Below are positions 45,187 through 57,721 of a DNA stretch of 64,000 nt, piece by piece (position 1 is the stretch's first letter; every line of letters starts with the position of its first letter). Location: NCBI GenBank assembly GCA_025201765.1, contig MU623381.1:186001-250000 (forward strand), given 5' to 3'. Source of the stretch: Daldinia sp. FL1419. Its lineage: Eukaryota; Ascomycota; Sordariomycetes; Xylariales; Hypoxylaceae. The notes under the pieces were generated by a model. It saw nothing but the letters and a program-made list of their open reading frames with translations, was not told the origin of the DNA and did no database searches. The translations under genes and the position numbers were made by a program.

Positions 45187-46977
45187 ATGTCTCTGCAACG
45201 TGTAAGTTCCCTCGAGACGTTTGTCAATGTCCCTACCGAGGGGCGCAGATCACGGCGGGGTTCTGCCTCTTCTGTTGCTGCCTCGGAGAGAGCTCGTAAA
45301 CTCACCTTCAACCCGCTACCTGAATCGTGGGACCCTGTCTTTGAAGATGAGGATGAAGGCCATCTTCACCTTGGTCAGTCTCAAGGCGCCTTTGAGGTGC
45401 CTCAATGGAAAAGAATACGTGAGTGTTGATTCAGGACATTTGTGAAAATGGCTGCCTAGGTAGTTAGGAAGACTAATCCGTGGGCTTGGCGTATAGTTCA
45501 AGTTGTCATTATGGTCGTATTATGTCTCTTCGCTGCGGGGATTGTATTTGGATACGCCGCTTTGAAACCGGTCTTGAAGAAAGAGGGTGCGTATCAAGAA
45601 ATATGCAATGGCGGAGATACATGTGTGGAGATTCATCTCAATCTTATGTTCACCGTTGCCGCTGTTGCCACCAATGTTGCTGCGTTGCCTGTTGGTGCTA
45701 TCCTAGACCATTATGGCCCTCGGGTATGCGGTATTCTAGGTGCTCTGTTCCTAAGTGTTGGCGCGCTTTTCATGTCCTTTGCTAGGAATCTGCCTTTCGA
45801 TGCATTCCTCTTTGGCTACCTATTTCTCGCCTTGGGCGGACCGTTTACCTATATATCTTCTTTCCAATTATCAAATGCTTTTCCTAGGCACTCGGGCCTA
45901 ATACTCGCATTACTTACAGGGGCGTTCGATGCTTCGAGCGCCCTGTTCCTCGTCTACCGTATAATATATAGCAAGACGGGGGGCACTTTCGGACACCACA
46001 AGTTCTTCCTTGTTTATCTTGTAGTGCCCGCAGTGATACTAATTTTTCAGCTTACATTACTCCCTAAGCGGTCATACAAGACAGTAGGAGAAATGATTGA
46101 AGAGATCGAAGCACCCGCATTTCCTGAGCCGATTGACCCAGCAGACGTGGTGGATGCTGACGACCAAGTGGATGAACAGACTGCACTTATTCGAGAAGAG
46201 CAGAGAGAGCACCACGAAACCATTGTCCACGATATCGAAGAGCTGCTGGGTTCTAGCCGGGTGGACAAGGACAAGCAAGCACAGCGCGAGGAGGCGAGGA
46301 ACGAGAAGAGTGGTGTTTGGGGTGTAATGCATAATCGTACCGCGTGGGAGCAGATCTGCTCGCCCTGGTTCGTGTTAATATGCTTGTTCACGGTGGTACA
46401 AATGACACGGATCAACTATTTCGTCGCCACCATTCGACCACAGTATGAAGCCATCTTTGATTCGTTAGAAAAGGCTATCGAGATCAACAACTTCTTTGAT
46501 TTGGCACTACCACTAGGCGGTATTATATCAATCCCCTTCATCGGAATCGTTCTAGACCATACCAGCACCGTCGCAGTACTTACAACGCTAGTAACGGTTG
46601 CGACGACGATCGGAATCCTAGGAGTATTACCGTATGCGTGGGCCGCATACGCTAACATAGTCCTGTTCGTTCTGTACCGGCCGTTCTATTACACGGCCGT
46701 CAGCGACTACAGCGCCAAAGTATTTGGCTTTCGCACCTTCGGTACTGTATACGGTACTATCATCTGCCTTTCTGGCCTACTCAATTTCAGTCAAAGCGCT
46801 CTCGATTACCTCTTCCACCGCACCTTCCACGGCGACCCCGTCCCCGTCAACCTACTACTGCTCGTGGTCGGCTTAGTCATTGGCATATGTCTTGTAGGAT
46901 ACGTGGGTCTGCAATCCCGAAGATTAGGGGAGAAGAGGAATGTGAGCGGATTTGTGAATGGAAGGGGAGAATATTAA
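45187..46977 (+). CDS. fmp42: MFS transporter, FMP42/SLC43-like
   Basis: Two exons, 45187-45418 and 45497-46977, joined over a 78-nt GTGAGT...TAG intron (phase 1), give 570 aa. Residues 1-75 are a polar cytosolic tail with a Ser/Arg-rich start. About twelve hydrophobic segments follow, split by an acidic central loop (roughly 275-365; EEIEAPAFPEP, DVVDADDQVDEQTAL). The MFS loop 2-3 signature is visible as GAILDHYGPRVCG and has a counterpart in the second half, GIVLDHTSTVAV. The long extracellular loop after TM1 and the overall layout fit the Fmp42/LAT3 (SLC43) branch, whose members include amino-acid carriers. The substrate is unknown, and the yeast name Fmp42 reflects a mitochondrial proteome hit, not proof of location. 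Confidence 0.85.
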
Positions 46978-47845
46978 AATATCATCGCCTGAGCGTTATT
47001 AATGGCCTTACTAATGGACGCTATGGCGTCTAAAAAGAGTTGCATGGCGTGGTAGTTTGCTTTGGACTCATGGGTTTTGCATACGTTGATATCTAGGTAG
47101 GCTACGGCTAGTTATGTTTAGTGTGTTTGGAGTTTTTGCTGTATCGGGTGCATATATGCGGAGATATACACGTCTTGGGCCTTTTCTAAGATAAATAGTT
47201 GAAAATTAAAATATATCCCACGGGACATGCTATTTTCTTGCCTTGCTTGTGTAATCCATGTCGATAGAAGTATAAGGTGCACGTTTTGAATACTTAGGTC
47301 ACTTATATTACGCGATACTTGATTCCGAGCTCATGGACTTGTTGAATAAGTCTAATCTAATTCAGAGACGTCTTATAATGGAAACCTCATAGCTAGAAAG
47401 AGGGCTCTCTCTCCACATAGAATGCTTACATTCAATAAATGCCTCCCATACAAGAAAGCTTCGAATTCTCTAACCGACGCTTTTGTTTCATTTCATCGAC
47501 GAGAGCTAGGATACTAACTCCGTAGTCCGTCGTGGTGCCGGCCTAGGTGTACTAGATACCCTCGCAGGAACTGCTGCGAAGAACAATAGGCCTAACACTT
47601 CAGGATACTGGCGCCTATATGGTGATAATTGGGCATCATGGTTGTCCAAGTTTGACAAACCGAGCGTTATCACTCGACATATTGTGTTAAGCTGATAAGC
47701 TCATCTTGGCCAGCACATTCTCACGACTGATATGGCCGGTATCAGTGTCGCCACCGCTATTACCGCAGTATCCGGCGGGGGGGTACTATAGAGCGCTGTC
47801 CTATCTGGTCCATCATATCGGATATTCATCGTGATCATCTTGTGC
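46978..47845. other. convergent intergenic region
   Basis: 870 bp between the 3' ends of the MFS gene and PYM. AT-rich, with a TAGGTAGGC word near 47094-47102. No gene or structured RNA identified. Confidence 0.6.
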
Positions 47846-48460
47846 CTAGCTTTCTTTTGCTGATTCTGGTGCCGCATCCGTATTTGCCTTGAGCTCGCCG
47901 TCGGCATCAAAACCAAGTGCCTCGAGTTCCCTCACGAGCTCGTTGATCTTGATGACTTTGGCGATCTGCTCTGGTAGAAGAGATTCACCACCGTCCTTCT
48001 TGTTCTTCAGCTCCTTCGCCTGCTTCAGCTTCTTCTTCAAATTTCGAGCCTTCTTTTCTTTCTCAGCCTCTGGGTCGATCACCTCCTCAGTCTTAGCGGC
48101 ATCGGCATCTGCATCTTTAGGTGCATCGTTACTAGCTGCCTCAGCGGGGTCTTGCGACTGCTTTGCCTTCTTCCTCGCTTCTCTACGTTTGGCGTTTTTG
48201 TTGCTAGCGGCGGAAGCAGTAGCAGTTTCCTGTTTCTGCTCTTTCAGTCCCTCCGCTCCAATGACGCCTCCTTTACCACGATTGCGGAATGATTCGGCAG
48301 TGCGATTCTTGTAAAGCTCGACGTCCTCAGGGGGTCGGTATCCGGGACGGATTTTAATCGCTTTCCTGGTGGTACCATCTGCGCGCACGGATTCCGGGAT
48401 GTGGCGCTCGCCGCTGTTCTCATCCGTGACGATGCCCGAAGTCGACGGTTCGGAAGGCAT
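47846..48460 (-). CDS. pym1: PYM, partner of Y14-Mago (exon junction complex disassembly)
   Basis: A single exon of 204 aa. The start is the ATG at 48460 (MPSEPSTSG); the frame stays open upstream but reads into T-rich leader (GGFFFFFA). The N-terminal block GIVTDENSGERHIPESVRAD, then TTRKAIKIRPGYRPPEDVELYKNR, is the Mago-binding domain of PYM/WIBG. The middle is Ala/Asp/Lys-rich, and residues about 130-185 are a charged helix (EKEKKARNLKKKLKQAKELK). PYM binds the Mago-Y14 dimer and the ribosome and removes exon junction complexes from translated mRNA in the cytoplasm. Length is typical. It shares a 432-bp upstream region with the divergent QCR9 gene. Confidence 0.9.
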   Translation of the reverse strand: MPSEPSTSGIVTDENSGERHIPESVRADGTTRKAIKIRPGYRPPEDVELYKNRTAESFRNRGKGGVIGAEGLKEQKQETATASAASNKNAKRREARKKAKQSQDPAEAASNDAPKDADADAAKTEEVIDPEAEKEKKARNLKKKLKQAKELKNKKDGGESLLPEQIAKVIKINELVRELEALGFDADGELKANTDAAPESAKES

Positions 48461-48892
48461 GGAGAAATGTATTAACCCGCTAAAGAATTTATCGTAGGCT
48501 TTCAGAAGGATATTATAAAATGTTATAAGATATGAAGCAAAGTGGTAGCAAGCGAAAAAAAAAAAAAACCCCCCCAAAAAACAAAATACCTTAATGTGAG
48601 TTTATTAGCTGAATGAAGCCTGAGGGGCTCAAATCCAATGAACAGCCCACTACACGCTGCGTCCCGGGTTGAAAAGTGGGACTCCAATTCTGGAAGCTTC
48701 AGCCAATCAGAGATGACCATTTTCTAAATCACCAATTCTTTCTTCGGCTGGAACTTGCGAACTTGCGAAGTTGGAACTTCCGCATTCGACTTCACGACGG
48801 TCTGTCATTCAGTAACGCCAATTACTTCACGCACTCTACTTGTAGTCGCATTCCTCGATACCTTATTTAGACGGTATTCGCCATGGTATAGT
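48461..48892. promoter_or_regulatory. divergent PYM/QCR9 promoter with five CCAAT boxes
   Basis: Five CCAAT pentamers, all on the plus strand pointing to QCR9, at 48635-48639, 48684-48688, 48703-48707, 48732-48736 and 48818-48822. The HAP (CCAAT-binding) complex controls respiratory genes in fungi, which fits QCR9; binding here is inferred. Near the PYM start is a poly-A/poly-C tract (48556-48578). Confidence 0.6.
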
Positions 48893-49313
48893 CCATCCTC
48901 ATCTGATCGCTATTGATGCAATTGATGCATTGCAACTAACTAATCGCGCAATAGGCCGCCGCACGCCCTTTCTACAAGCAAGTCGACCTACTTTATGGAC
49001 ACGATGACCCTTAAGCTGACCATTTTCCGCGCAGCGCTTTCTTCCGAAGCAACTGGCAAATGCTGGGTGTCGTCTTCACCTCGGCTTTCGCTTTCGAGAT
49101 GCATGTGGTCCTCTACGGATAGATGGCAATAGTGCGTAATCGCTGACGGGACATCAGGGTATACGATACCGGCATGAACAAGATCTGGGATAACATAAAC
49201 CGAGGTGTACGTAATACCTTGCTTTTTCCCGAGGATTCTCGAGGAGAAACCTGCGACTAACATGACAAAAGCGACAATGGAAGGACATCCGATCTCGATA
49301 CGTTGAGGAATAA
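48893..49313 (+). CDS. qcr9: cytochrome bc1 complex subunit 9 (Qcr9)
   Basis: Five tiny exons: 48893-48895 (the ATG alone), 48955-48977, 49035-49100, 49158-49206 and 49272-49313, giving 60 aa. The joined product has PFYNAFFRSNWQMLG, VVFTSAFAFEMVYDTGMNKI and WDNINRGRQWKDIR, a full match in order to fungal Qcr9: a matrix helix, one membrane span and the short intermembrane tail. Introns 1 and 4 are GT-AG. Introns 2 and 3 start with GC (GCAAGT and GCATGT), are both 57 nt and both carry CTGAC branch points; only these GC donors restore the family sequence. Qcr9 is a small, single-pass subunit of respiratory complex III in the inner mitochondrial membrane. No exon exceeds 66 nt, so the gene is invisible as an open frame. 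Confidence 0.88.
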
Positions 49314-50531
49314 GCGACGATTATCGACTCCCAAAGTTAGAGACAACTCAGGATATGATGCGGTAACTTTCAAGGGCGATAGAATGTCTCGGAAACTGTA
49401 CAATTGTACCTTACAGACTGGAACAATTCCTTATAGCACGGTTCGCACAGAGCTATATCTCTACCTGTTACTGCATACAGTGAGCCACAACATGCTACCT
49501 AGATGAAATGTCCGTCTCAATATAGCTATGCTAGATCATTCTAATCGAGACTTCCGAGACAGACGGCTGGTCTCATTCTATAAACTTGATTTACTAAGGT
49601 GAAAAATGATGTTGCTTGCTTCTTAATTGCCTTTCCTACTATAAATGAAGGCAAAAGACGTATATTCTTGCAGCACTGAAATTGTGGAACTTGATAGGAT
49701 CATCGTACGGAGTACAGGTACGGGACAACAAATTTTGTTAGACAAGCAGGACAAGATGTGACATCGTGATTTGGTACAATATTCGGTCAAGGATATTGAC
49801 GGCCGATATGAATATCATCTACCTAGGTAGGTAGGTATCGTATACTATGTACTGTGAGGTGTGGGTATGTAGTACCTATTATATGTAGACCTATCGAATA
49901 TGGTACAAGAACGGCAGTATTACCTAAGAAACACCACGCTAGAGCGCAGATGCTAATGCAAACAGTTGGGTGTAGCAGCGGCAGCAATCTTATCGCTGAT
50001 AAATGATAACCGATTTTATTAGCACTTTTTAGTACTCAAATAGAATCAACCACTTACGTAGGAGGGGGAACGCGCGCTTCTTGTCGGTGCTTCTTTAGTA
50101 CCTAACCTTACTCTTTAGTTCTTCAATTATTTCACCGTCGTACTTACCATATTTACCATCCCTTTAACAATTGTTGATAGTAGGACGCATATTTCTTTGT
50201 TTCCCCCGGGTGCATTATAATTCTGCGTCTAAGCTACCTACCTTGCCCAGGTAGTAAAACTCACCTGGCTTTAATATATACACCACCTTCCTCAACCCAC
50301 CACCCAAGTGCCTTACGCCATTATTCGACAGCGCACCACATTCTCATTATCTCATTACCTAGCCATTGCCAACTCCACACGTGCCGCCACCGATCACCGA
50401 CTCAACTCACTTCGACCTCCGTCCTACCTCTTCGACATCTTTCTATACATTCTTTCTTCCCGCTACTATATATCCTCCTGCTTTTATCAACCCTAGAAAT
50501 GGTAATTCCCGGAACCTAACCCAACCTAACC
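49314..50531. other. intergenic, UBR1 upstream region
   Basis: 1.2 kb without a supported gene. A CTACCTAGGTAGGTAGGTA block is at 49819-49837 and a CTACCTACC...GGTAG pair at 50234-50254. The last 250 bases are C/T-rich and probably hold the UBR1 promoter and leader. Confidence 0.6.
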
Positions 50532-53500
50532 ATGGACACCGCCATGTCTACCCAAGAGCTCCAGCTCTGTCAGCATCTGATAGAGCTGCCGCTACGTTAT
50601 GGCTATCGATACGAGGAAGCCGCATGCCGAGATTTACTGTACAACCTCTTCTGGTCCATGGCTGGAGGGAGGCCCGAAAACCTGCGACTATTCTTCCCCG
50701 ATGGCAAACTTACCCTAAAGAGCACCTTAAAGCTTCGGGAAGCTCAAGGTGCTGTAGAAGGAGCCGAATACACCGAGGCCGCCCGGGGCAAGGCATGTGG
50801 TCACATATTCCGTGCTGGGGAAGCGTCATATGGCTGCAAGACCTGCAGTACCGATGAGACATGCTGCTTATGTAGTAAATGTTTTAATGCCACAGACCAC
50901 ACGGGCCACATGGTCAGAATCTCGATATCGCCGGGTAACAGTGGCTGTTGCGATTGCGGTGACCCCGAAGCTTGGAAAACTCCCATGTTTTGCACAATTC
51001 ATAGTGAGCGCGAGGAAGATCGGTCGAAAGGAAAAGGTAAAGAGGCCGCCGCATTGCCCGAAGACGTTGCTGCCAACATTCGCATGACTGTTTCCCGAGT
51101 GCTTGATTTTATCTGCGATGTCATATCCTGTGCCCCCGAGCAACTTCGACAGCCTAAGACGAGACAGTCCATCGAAAAGGATGAGAAGATGTCCCGCTTA
51201 GCCTCGACCTACTGCGGCGGAGACGTGGACTCACCTGAAGAATATGCGCTATTACTATGGAATGACGAGAAACATACTGTGAAAGAAGTCCAGGATCAAG
51301 TTGCGCGGGCGTGCAGTACGACTCTTAAGGAGGGGTACAATCGAGCCGTAGAAACTGATTCGATCGGTCGAAGTATTCTGAAATATGACACGAGCATAGA
51401 TAGGCTGCTGAAGTGCGCCACGATCCTTGAACATATCAAGATCACCGTCACCATTCGGTCCTCCCGTGATACGTTCCGAGAACAGATGTGTGGAACTATG
51501 ATTGATTGGTTAAACGATATATCGGGGTGTGTAGTAGGCAACGACCAAAATATTCTCCGAATGGTAGTTTGTGAAGAACTCCTGAAACCCTGGCGGAAAG
51601 GTAGTCCTGGAACGCATGCAATGCCTGGCAAAGATGGCCTCGAGGATGAACAGAAGCTTGAGTATGACCCGCTTGAGGCCCACACAGCTACTATTCTCAT
51701 ACAGAGAGCAAGATTCTTGGCTGAGCAAGGCAACACGGCTACTCTAGCTGAATTTATTGATTCTGATGATGATGATAACGACGATGACGATGACGACATG
51801 GACGGCGGCAATCGGACTCCCTCCAGTGGAGAGGAGGATAACGACGATGAAGAAGACGATGATGAGGATGTGATGATGGTAGACTCGCGGCCAGAGGCCG
51901 GTGGTGCCGATGTGAACGTACCCGACTGGATCGGTCCAAGCGTGGCGTCCCTTGAAGAGGAAGAAGCAACGATGGCTGGCTATCCACCCCCTCCCCCGCC
52001 GCCTCCCGTACCCAGACGTGCAACCCGGGATCGGGACCTCACGCCGTCAGACTCAGATACTGCTGAGCCGTTGATAGCTCCGACCGTATTTGCAAAGGTC
52101 AATCTCGAGATCCCTAAGACGCCTGGTCTCTCTAAGGCAGGCAAAGCAGGGCCTCCAAAACCTGGAAGATACTGGGTCGAAACACCTGCAGCTTACATGG
52201 AACGCGATAGCGTTCATCCATTTGAAGATGTTTTCCAGCGAGTCCGTTTGGATTGGCTGATCCTCTTCGACTTGAGAATGTGGAAGAAGGTTCGAAATGA
52301 CTTGCGTTCATTATATATCTCCACTGTTGTCACTATTCCCGAGTTCAAGAGAGTATTAGGCCTTCGGTTCGCCGCGTTATATACAACATTGGCGCAGCTG
52401 TACCTTATCGGGGACCGTGAGCCAGACCACTCCATTATCAACATATCGTTACAGATGCTAACGACACCTTCCATTACCGCCGAGGTCGTGGAAAGGGGCA
52501 ACTTTTTAACTACGCTTATGGCTATTCTATATACGTTCCTTACGACTCGGCAAGTCGGGCACCCTTGGGAGGTTTCATCGAGTGCTGTTCTCGGGTTTGA
52601 CACTGGTTCGGTGACGAATAGGCGGATGTACCACTTCTACGTCGACCTCAAGTTCCTTCTCGGCTCGCCTCATGTCCAGGAACGTATGAGGATCGAAGAA
52701 AGATATCTGATGCAATTCCTCGACCTAGTAAAGCTTCACCAGGGTATTTGTCCGAATGTCCGAGCGGTTGGCGAGCATGTGGAGTACGAGACCGATAGTT
52801 GGATTGGTGCCTCGCTGATGACGCGAGAGATCAACAGACTCTGTAGGCTCCTGTCAGGTTCTTTCCGTAGCCTCCCGGCACAGGATCTCCCGTACCTGGA
52901 GAAGGCCATAAGGACAACAGCGAAGAGTGTCATCATTAACTCGGTCGGAGCGGAGCGCGCTAGGTTCACCCAAGCTGAGATTAAGGATGAAGTACGATTC
53001 AAGACATTAAGCGACTTCGAGTTTGCCGGCGAGACAGCCAAGTTTGAAGTTGTAAAGTTCATCGTAGGAGAGCAATCTATCAGTTTTCACCACGCGCTAC
53101 ATTATACCTTGTCATGGTTGATTGAATGTGGGAAGCACATGTCTCAACAGGAACTTAGGTCCATCTTGAACTTCACTTCTCAAGAACTCAAGATGAGGCC
53201 CCGCTCGATGGGCCGAAAAAATATGCCTAGACGAGATTACACCTCTGAAGACTATCTCATGGCGGCATTTGACTATCCTCTACGCGTTTGCACTTGGCTC
53301 GCCCAGATAAAGGCAGGGATGTGGGTACGTAATGGCATTAGTTTGAGGCATCAAGCCGGAACATACAAGAACATTCTCCATAGAGACGTTACACATGCGC
53401 GGGATATCTTCTTACTCCAGACTGCAATGGTAGTCTGTAACCCAAGCCGGGTTCTCGCCTCGATTGTTGACCGTTTTGGAATGGAAAACTGGACCAAGGG

Positions 53501-56500
53501 GCTATTCGAACAGACTTCAACAACTCAAGACGAGATTCAGCATCTTGATGTTGTAGAGGATATGATACATTTCCTAATCGTTTTATTAAGCGACCGAACC
53601 TCGCTTATCCCAGTTAAGGATGAGCAGCAGACGCATCTGATGGCGATGCGCAGGGATATCACGCATGTTCTATGCTTCCGGCCCCTATCCTTCAACGAGA
53701 TATCAAGTAAACTACCGGAGAAATTCCATGAGCAAGAAGACTTCCAGCGTGTATTAGATGAGGTGGCTACATTTAAATCTCCCGAAGGCGTCTCGGACGT
53801 GGGAACTTTTGAGCTTAAGCCGCACTTTATCGAGGATATCGACCCGTACATTGCCCACTACAATAAAAACCAACGTGAGGAATCAGAGGCCGCCTATCGC
53901 AAATGGATCTCCAAAAAAACTGGAAAGCCTGCTGAAGAGATCGTATACGAGCCAAAGCTCAGGCCGATTGAGTCTGGTGCCTTTGTGAAGCTAGCTGAGT
54001 TCACCAGCACTGGGATGTTCGCCCAGATCGTATACTATTGCTTATTATATCCTCTGGTTGCTGCTAAGTTAACGCCTAAAGTCCCGTTCACCAGAGTAGA
54101 AACATTCTTGCAGGTTGTGCTACATTTGATTCTCATCGCCATCACCGAGGATAAGGCAAACGAGTCGAATTACGTTACTGGGGCTGATTCCTTCGTCTAT
54201 ATCGCTCTGACAACTGTTGCCCGCAGTAATTTCATGCAGGATGCTCCAAATGCGAAAACTATCGTATCTCTTCTAGATATGATGTCGACTAAAGAGGAAT
54301 TCAAAGCTTGTCACGCCAAGATCGCATTAATCTTAAGAAGAATGAAGCAGAAATACCCGCGTCATTTTGATACTGCCTATTCACGGCTGGGCATACCCGC
54401 GGACCGGATTGATACGGCGTCGCCGGCAAATGCTCATAGTGCTGAAGAGGAACGAGAACGGAAGAAGAAGGCCGCACTTGACCGCCAAGCCAAGGTTATG
54501 GCACAGTTCCAGCAACAACAGAAGAGCTTCCTGGAAAAACAGGGAGATATCGATTGGGGCGAAGAAGAATGGGACGATGTGGACGAATCTAAGCCTATGG
54601 AGGAGCAGAAGAACTTCTGGAAATACCCTCGGGGTACCTGCATATTATGCCAAGAAGACACCGACGATGGGCGCTTATACGGAACGTTCGCGCTGTTTAC
54701 TAAGAGCAAAATCCTCCGACAGACTGATCTCCAGGACCCAGATTTTGTTAGAGAAGCCGCAAGCACCCCAGCCAACCTTGATCGTTCAGCCGAAGCAATC
54801 CGTCCGTTTGGCCTTGCCCGTGAAAACAGGCAGATAGTAGAAAAGGTCAGCGCGGATGGACAGGTATTCCACAGTGAAAGACAAGGTCTTGGCAAAGGAT
54901 TTCCAGCCAAGCTCTGTCGATCGGGTCCAGTCTCGGTTGGATGTGGCCATATAATGCATTTTAGCTGCTTCGATATGTACATGGAAGCGACTGTCCGCCG
55001 ACACGGGCACCAGATAGCACGCCATCATCCCGAATCCCTAGAGCGTCTAGAATTCGTGTGCCCCCTCTGCAAAGCCCTTGGAAATGCCTTCTTACCTATC
55101 ACCTGGGACGGTAAAGAGGAATCTTATCCCGGGATTTTGCAACCTGATACAGACCTATCTTCCTTCCTATCCACATTCATGACAGGACGTCGCTACTCGG
55201 CAGTCGTAACACGGGATCAGAGCCAAAATGCCTTCATCAACTACTTGCGAGCAAAAATGCCAGAGGGTCTGTTTGAGAAGACTAGCGCCAGCCAGAGCCA
55301 GTCGCCGTTTCCCATGTGGGATCCCAGCAGTTTTAGGCTCGTAACGCCAATAACTTCTGGTGACAATTACTCCATCGCGACTACGCCCGCATCAAGTGTA
55401 AGGTCACACTCGCCACCGGAATCACAACATGGTGACAAGGAGTTAATGCTGATCTACCGACGTCTGCGCGATACGCTTCGCAAGAATAAACTTGTTCCCG
55501 CGATCTTCGTACACGACGGCAGGGACGATGAATTATATGCCAGCGACGTATTAGCCCAGTCTGTAGGGTTCTCGATTTCCGCGGCAGAGATACAGCAACG
55601 AGGCATTGAGGCACAGTATGGAATGACATTGATCGAGAGGATGCCGGAGCAACTTCTAGTCCAGCTTCGAATCCTCTCCGAGACGGTGTCATCGTACATA
55701 GCCATCGGCGGTTTTAGACATGGGGGAGACAACGACATAGAGCGGGAATTTTCCAAGGCCAGCGAACGCCAATTTTATCAGCTTTTCATAGCGGCCTACT
55801 TTAACCCGGATACGAAGGAGGCTCTACCGTCATTCGCCTTTGATGAACACTCACCACTTCTAAGCCAGGACGTATTTGTCTTCTTGTGCGAGACTATGTT
55901 TGGATTATCTGTCGCTCAGAGTATGGACCCAATGCATTTAGTTCGACTTTGCTACCTTGCCGAAATAGTCAAAGTCGTCCACAACGTATCCCAGAACCTT
56001 ACGCTTTCTAGGTGGCTTGAATATATGAACAATCGAAATAAAGAGGACCCCATGATGAACAACTTTGCTAGTTTCTTTCATACTGTCGCAATGGCTGGGA
56101 TGGATCTCAACCACGAAATTCTGGTTGGGGACGAATTCCTAACGCCTTCTGACGATCTACCTAACCTTGGGTTCGACCAACCGGATTTTGATAGTCTGGA
56201 AAGCCTTCATTCCTTTGTTAAGAAATATGCCTTGGTTTTCTTGCGAAAGGTAGCAATTCTTCTACATGTTCACCTTGGAGTCGACTTCAATAGTCATATA
56301 TCTCCGACCCCGGAAGCAGACGAACTTACCCGTCTGACAGCCGCGTTGCGATTACCATCCTTTGATGAGATGTGCGCGTCCTTGACACCTTTGGGTAGCC
56401 AGTTCGGTTGGCCCTCGCGTATAGAGCCTATGGTCTATGGCTGGCTTCGTCACCAAATACGCGGACGCGCCAGAACCACGCACCTTGCTATCGAACAAGA

Positions 56501-57103
56501 AACCGAGGAAATCCCGCCCAGATCCGCCCAGTTAAGCCATCCTGGTATCTTCGAGCTTGTCGGCCTACCTAAGAACTTTGATACCCTTATCGAAGAGTCT
56601 GCTAGACGAAGATGCCCGAAGACCGGCAAAGACTTGACAGACCCTATGGTATGTCTGATGTGTGGCGAAATATTCTGCGGACAAACTATGTGCTGCAATA
56701 TGGAGTACCAAGAACCAGGTCCAGATAAGCCTGTGATGAGAATTGGGGGTGCACAACAGCATATGCTATTCAAGTAAGCCATTTTTAATCATTCTCATCG
56801 ATCAGTATACCCAATTTACTAACCTTTTGTATTAGATGCCAAGGCAACATTGGGCTGTTCATCAACATTCGCAAGTGCGCCATCTTCTACCTACATCGTA
56901 CTTCGGGTAGTTTTAGCAGCGCACCATACATTGATAAATATGGCGAGGTAGATTTCGGGCTTCGCCACGGGCGCCAGCTCTTCCTTAACCAGAAGCGCTA
57001 CGACTCGATGCTACGCAACATGTGGCTCAGCCACGGCATCCCCAGCTTCATCAGCAGGAAGCTCGAGGCGGATATTAATAGTGGCGGATGGGAGACTATA
57101 TAG
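50532..57103 (+). CDS. ubr1: UBR1-type N-recognin, E3 ubiquitin ligase
   Basis: Two exons, 50532-56773 and 56836-57103, joined over a 62-nt GTAAGC...TAG intron (phase 2), give 2169 aa, a normal size for the family. The UBR box (about 86-158) has the cysteine/histidine pattern CGHIF...CKTC...CCLC...CF...H..H...CCDCGD. A ClpS-like adaptor segment (about 235-265, LLLWNDEKHTVKEV) binds type-2 N-degrons in this family. The RING region (about 1368-1520) reads CILCQEDTDDG, CGHIMHFSCFDMY and FVCPLCKALGN. The C-terminal UBR-autoinhibitory-type region carries CPKTGKDLTDPMVCLMCGE and, in exon 2, GNIGLFINIRKCAIFYL. An acidic D/E run and a PPPPPPPP run lie between about 410 and 500. The protein recognises destabilising N-terminal residues and ubiquitylates the substrates with an E2 in cytosol and nucleus. 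Confidence 0.95.
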
Positions 57104-57721
57104 GTCTAGGGGCGGAGATCTCTCTTCTGCGTGTTTCGTATATAGGATGTGTTTGAAACGACAAGAGCAGAAATGAGGGAGGGTATGCAAGGATGTCGCA
57201 GTCGACCCTTTAGTATTATTCTCGTCGTTGATAGTATAAGAAAGGAGCATGGCATGGCATATGGATGCGGCAGGCAATCAATCATGATGTTAATACGAAA
57301 GTTGTCGCCGCGAATACGATCGCTACAAAATATATTGCGCAGCCCCGTTGCCTCACGTCTCAGAAAATACGTGTAGATGAGCTGTGCTTCTGTAGATAGT
57401 TTATTAAGTTGGCCTGACCTAGTTCCCAATTCCCAATTCCGTCTCGCGAAACTATTGTGTGTAATAATGTGTATATGGAGAGCTTCATGTACTCGATACC
57501 CGTTCTGGCCTAACCTAGGTGGCCAAGGCAATGGAAGGATTCGTTGTTTAGTATTTGATATTTGCGTGTTTCTTTTAAACATGTGTATGCTACGCTGTCC
57601 AAGTCCATTTGAATACAAATGCCCTACCCTGATTAAAACCTTCCTTAGGCATATCTACGCTTTCCACGGCGCAACAAACACGCCTTCTCATCCATTCTCT
57701 TCTACCTAATTCTAATTGCTC
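57104..57721. other. convergent 3' region
   Basis: Region between the 3' ends of UBR1 and the WD40 gene. It has no supported gene; the frames present on both strands overlap and show no conserved features. Confidence 0.6.

Noticed and set aside
48988..49263. 91-codon minus-strand frame
   Set aside because: It is antisense to the spliced QCR9 exons and introns, which explain the conservation-like sequence there.
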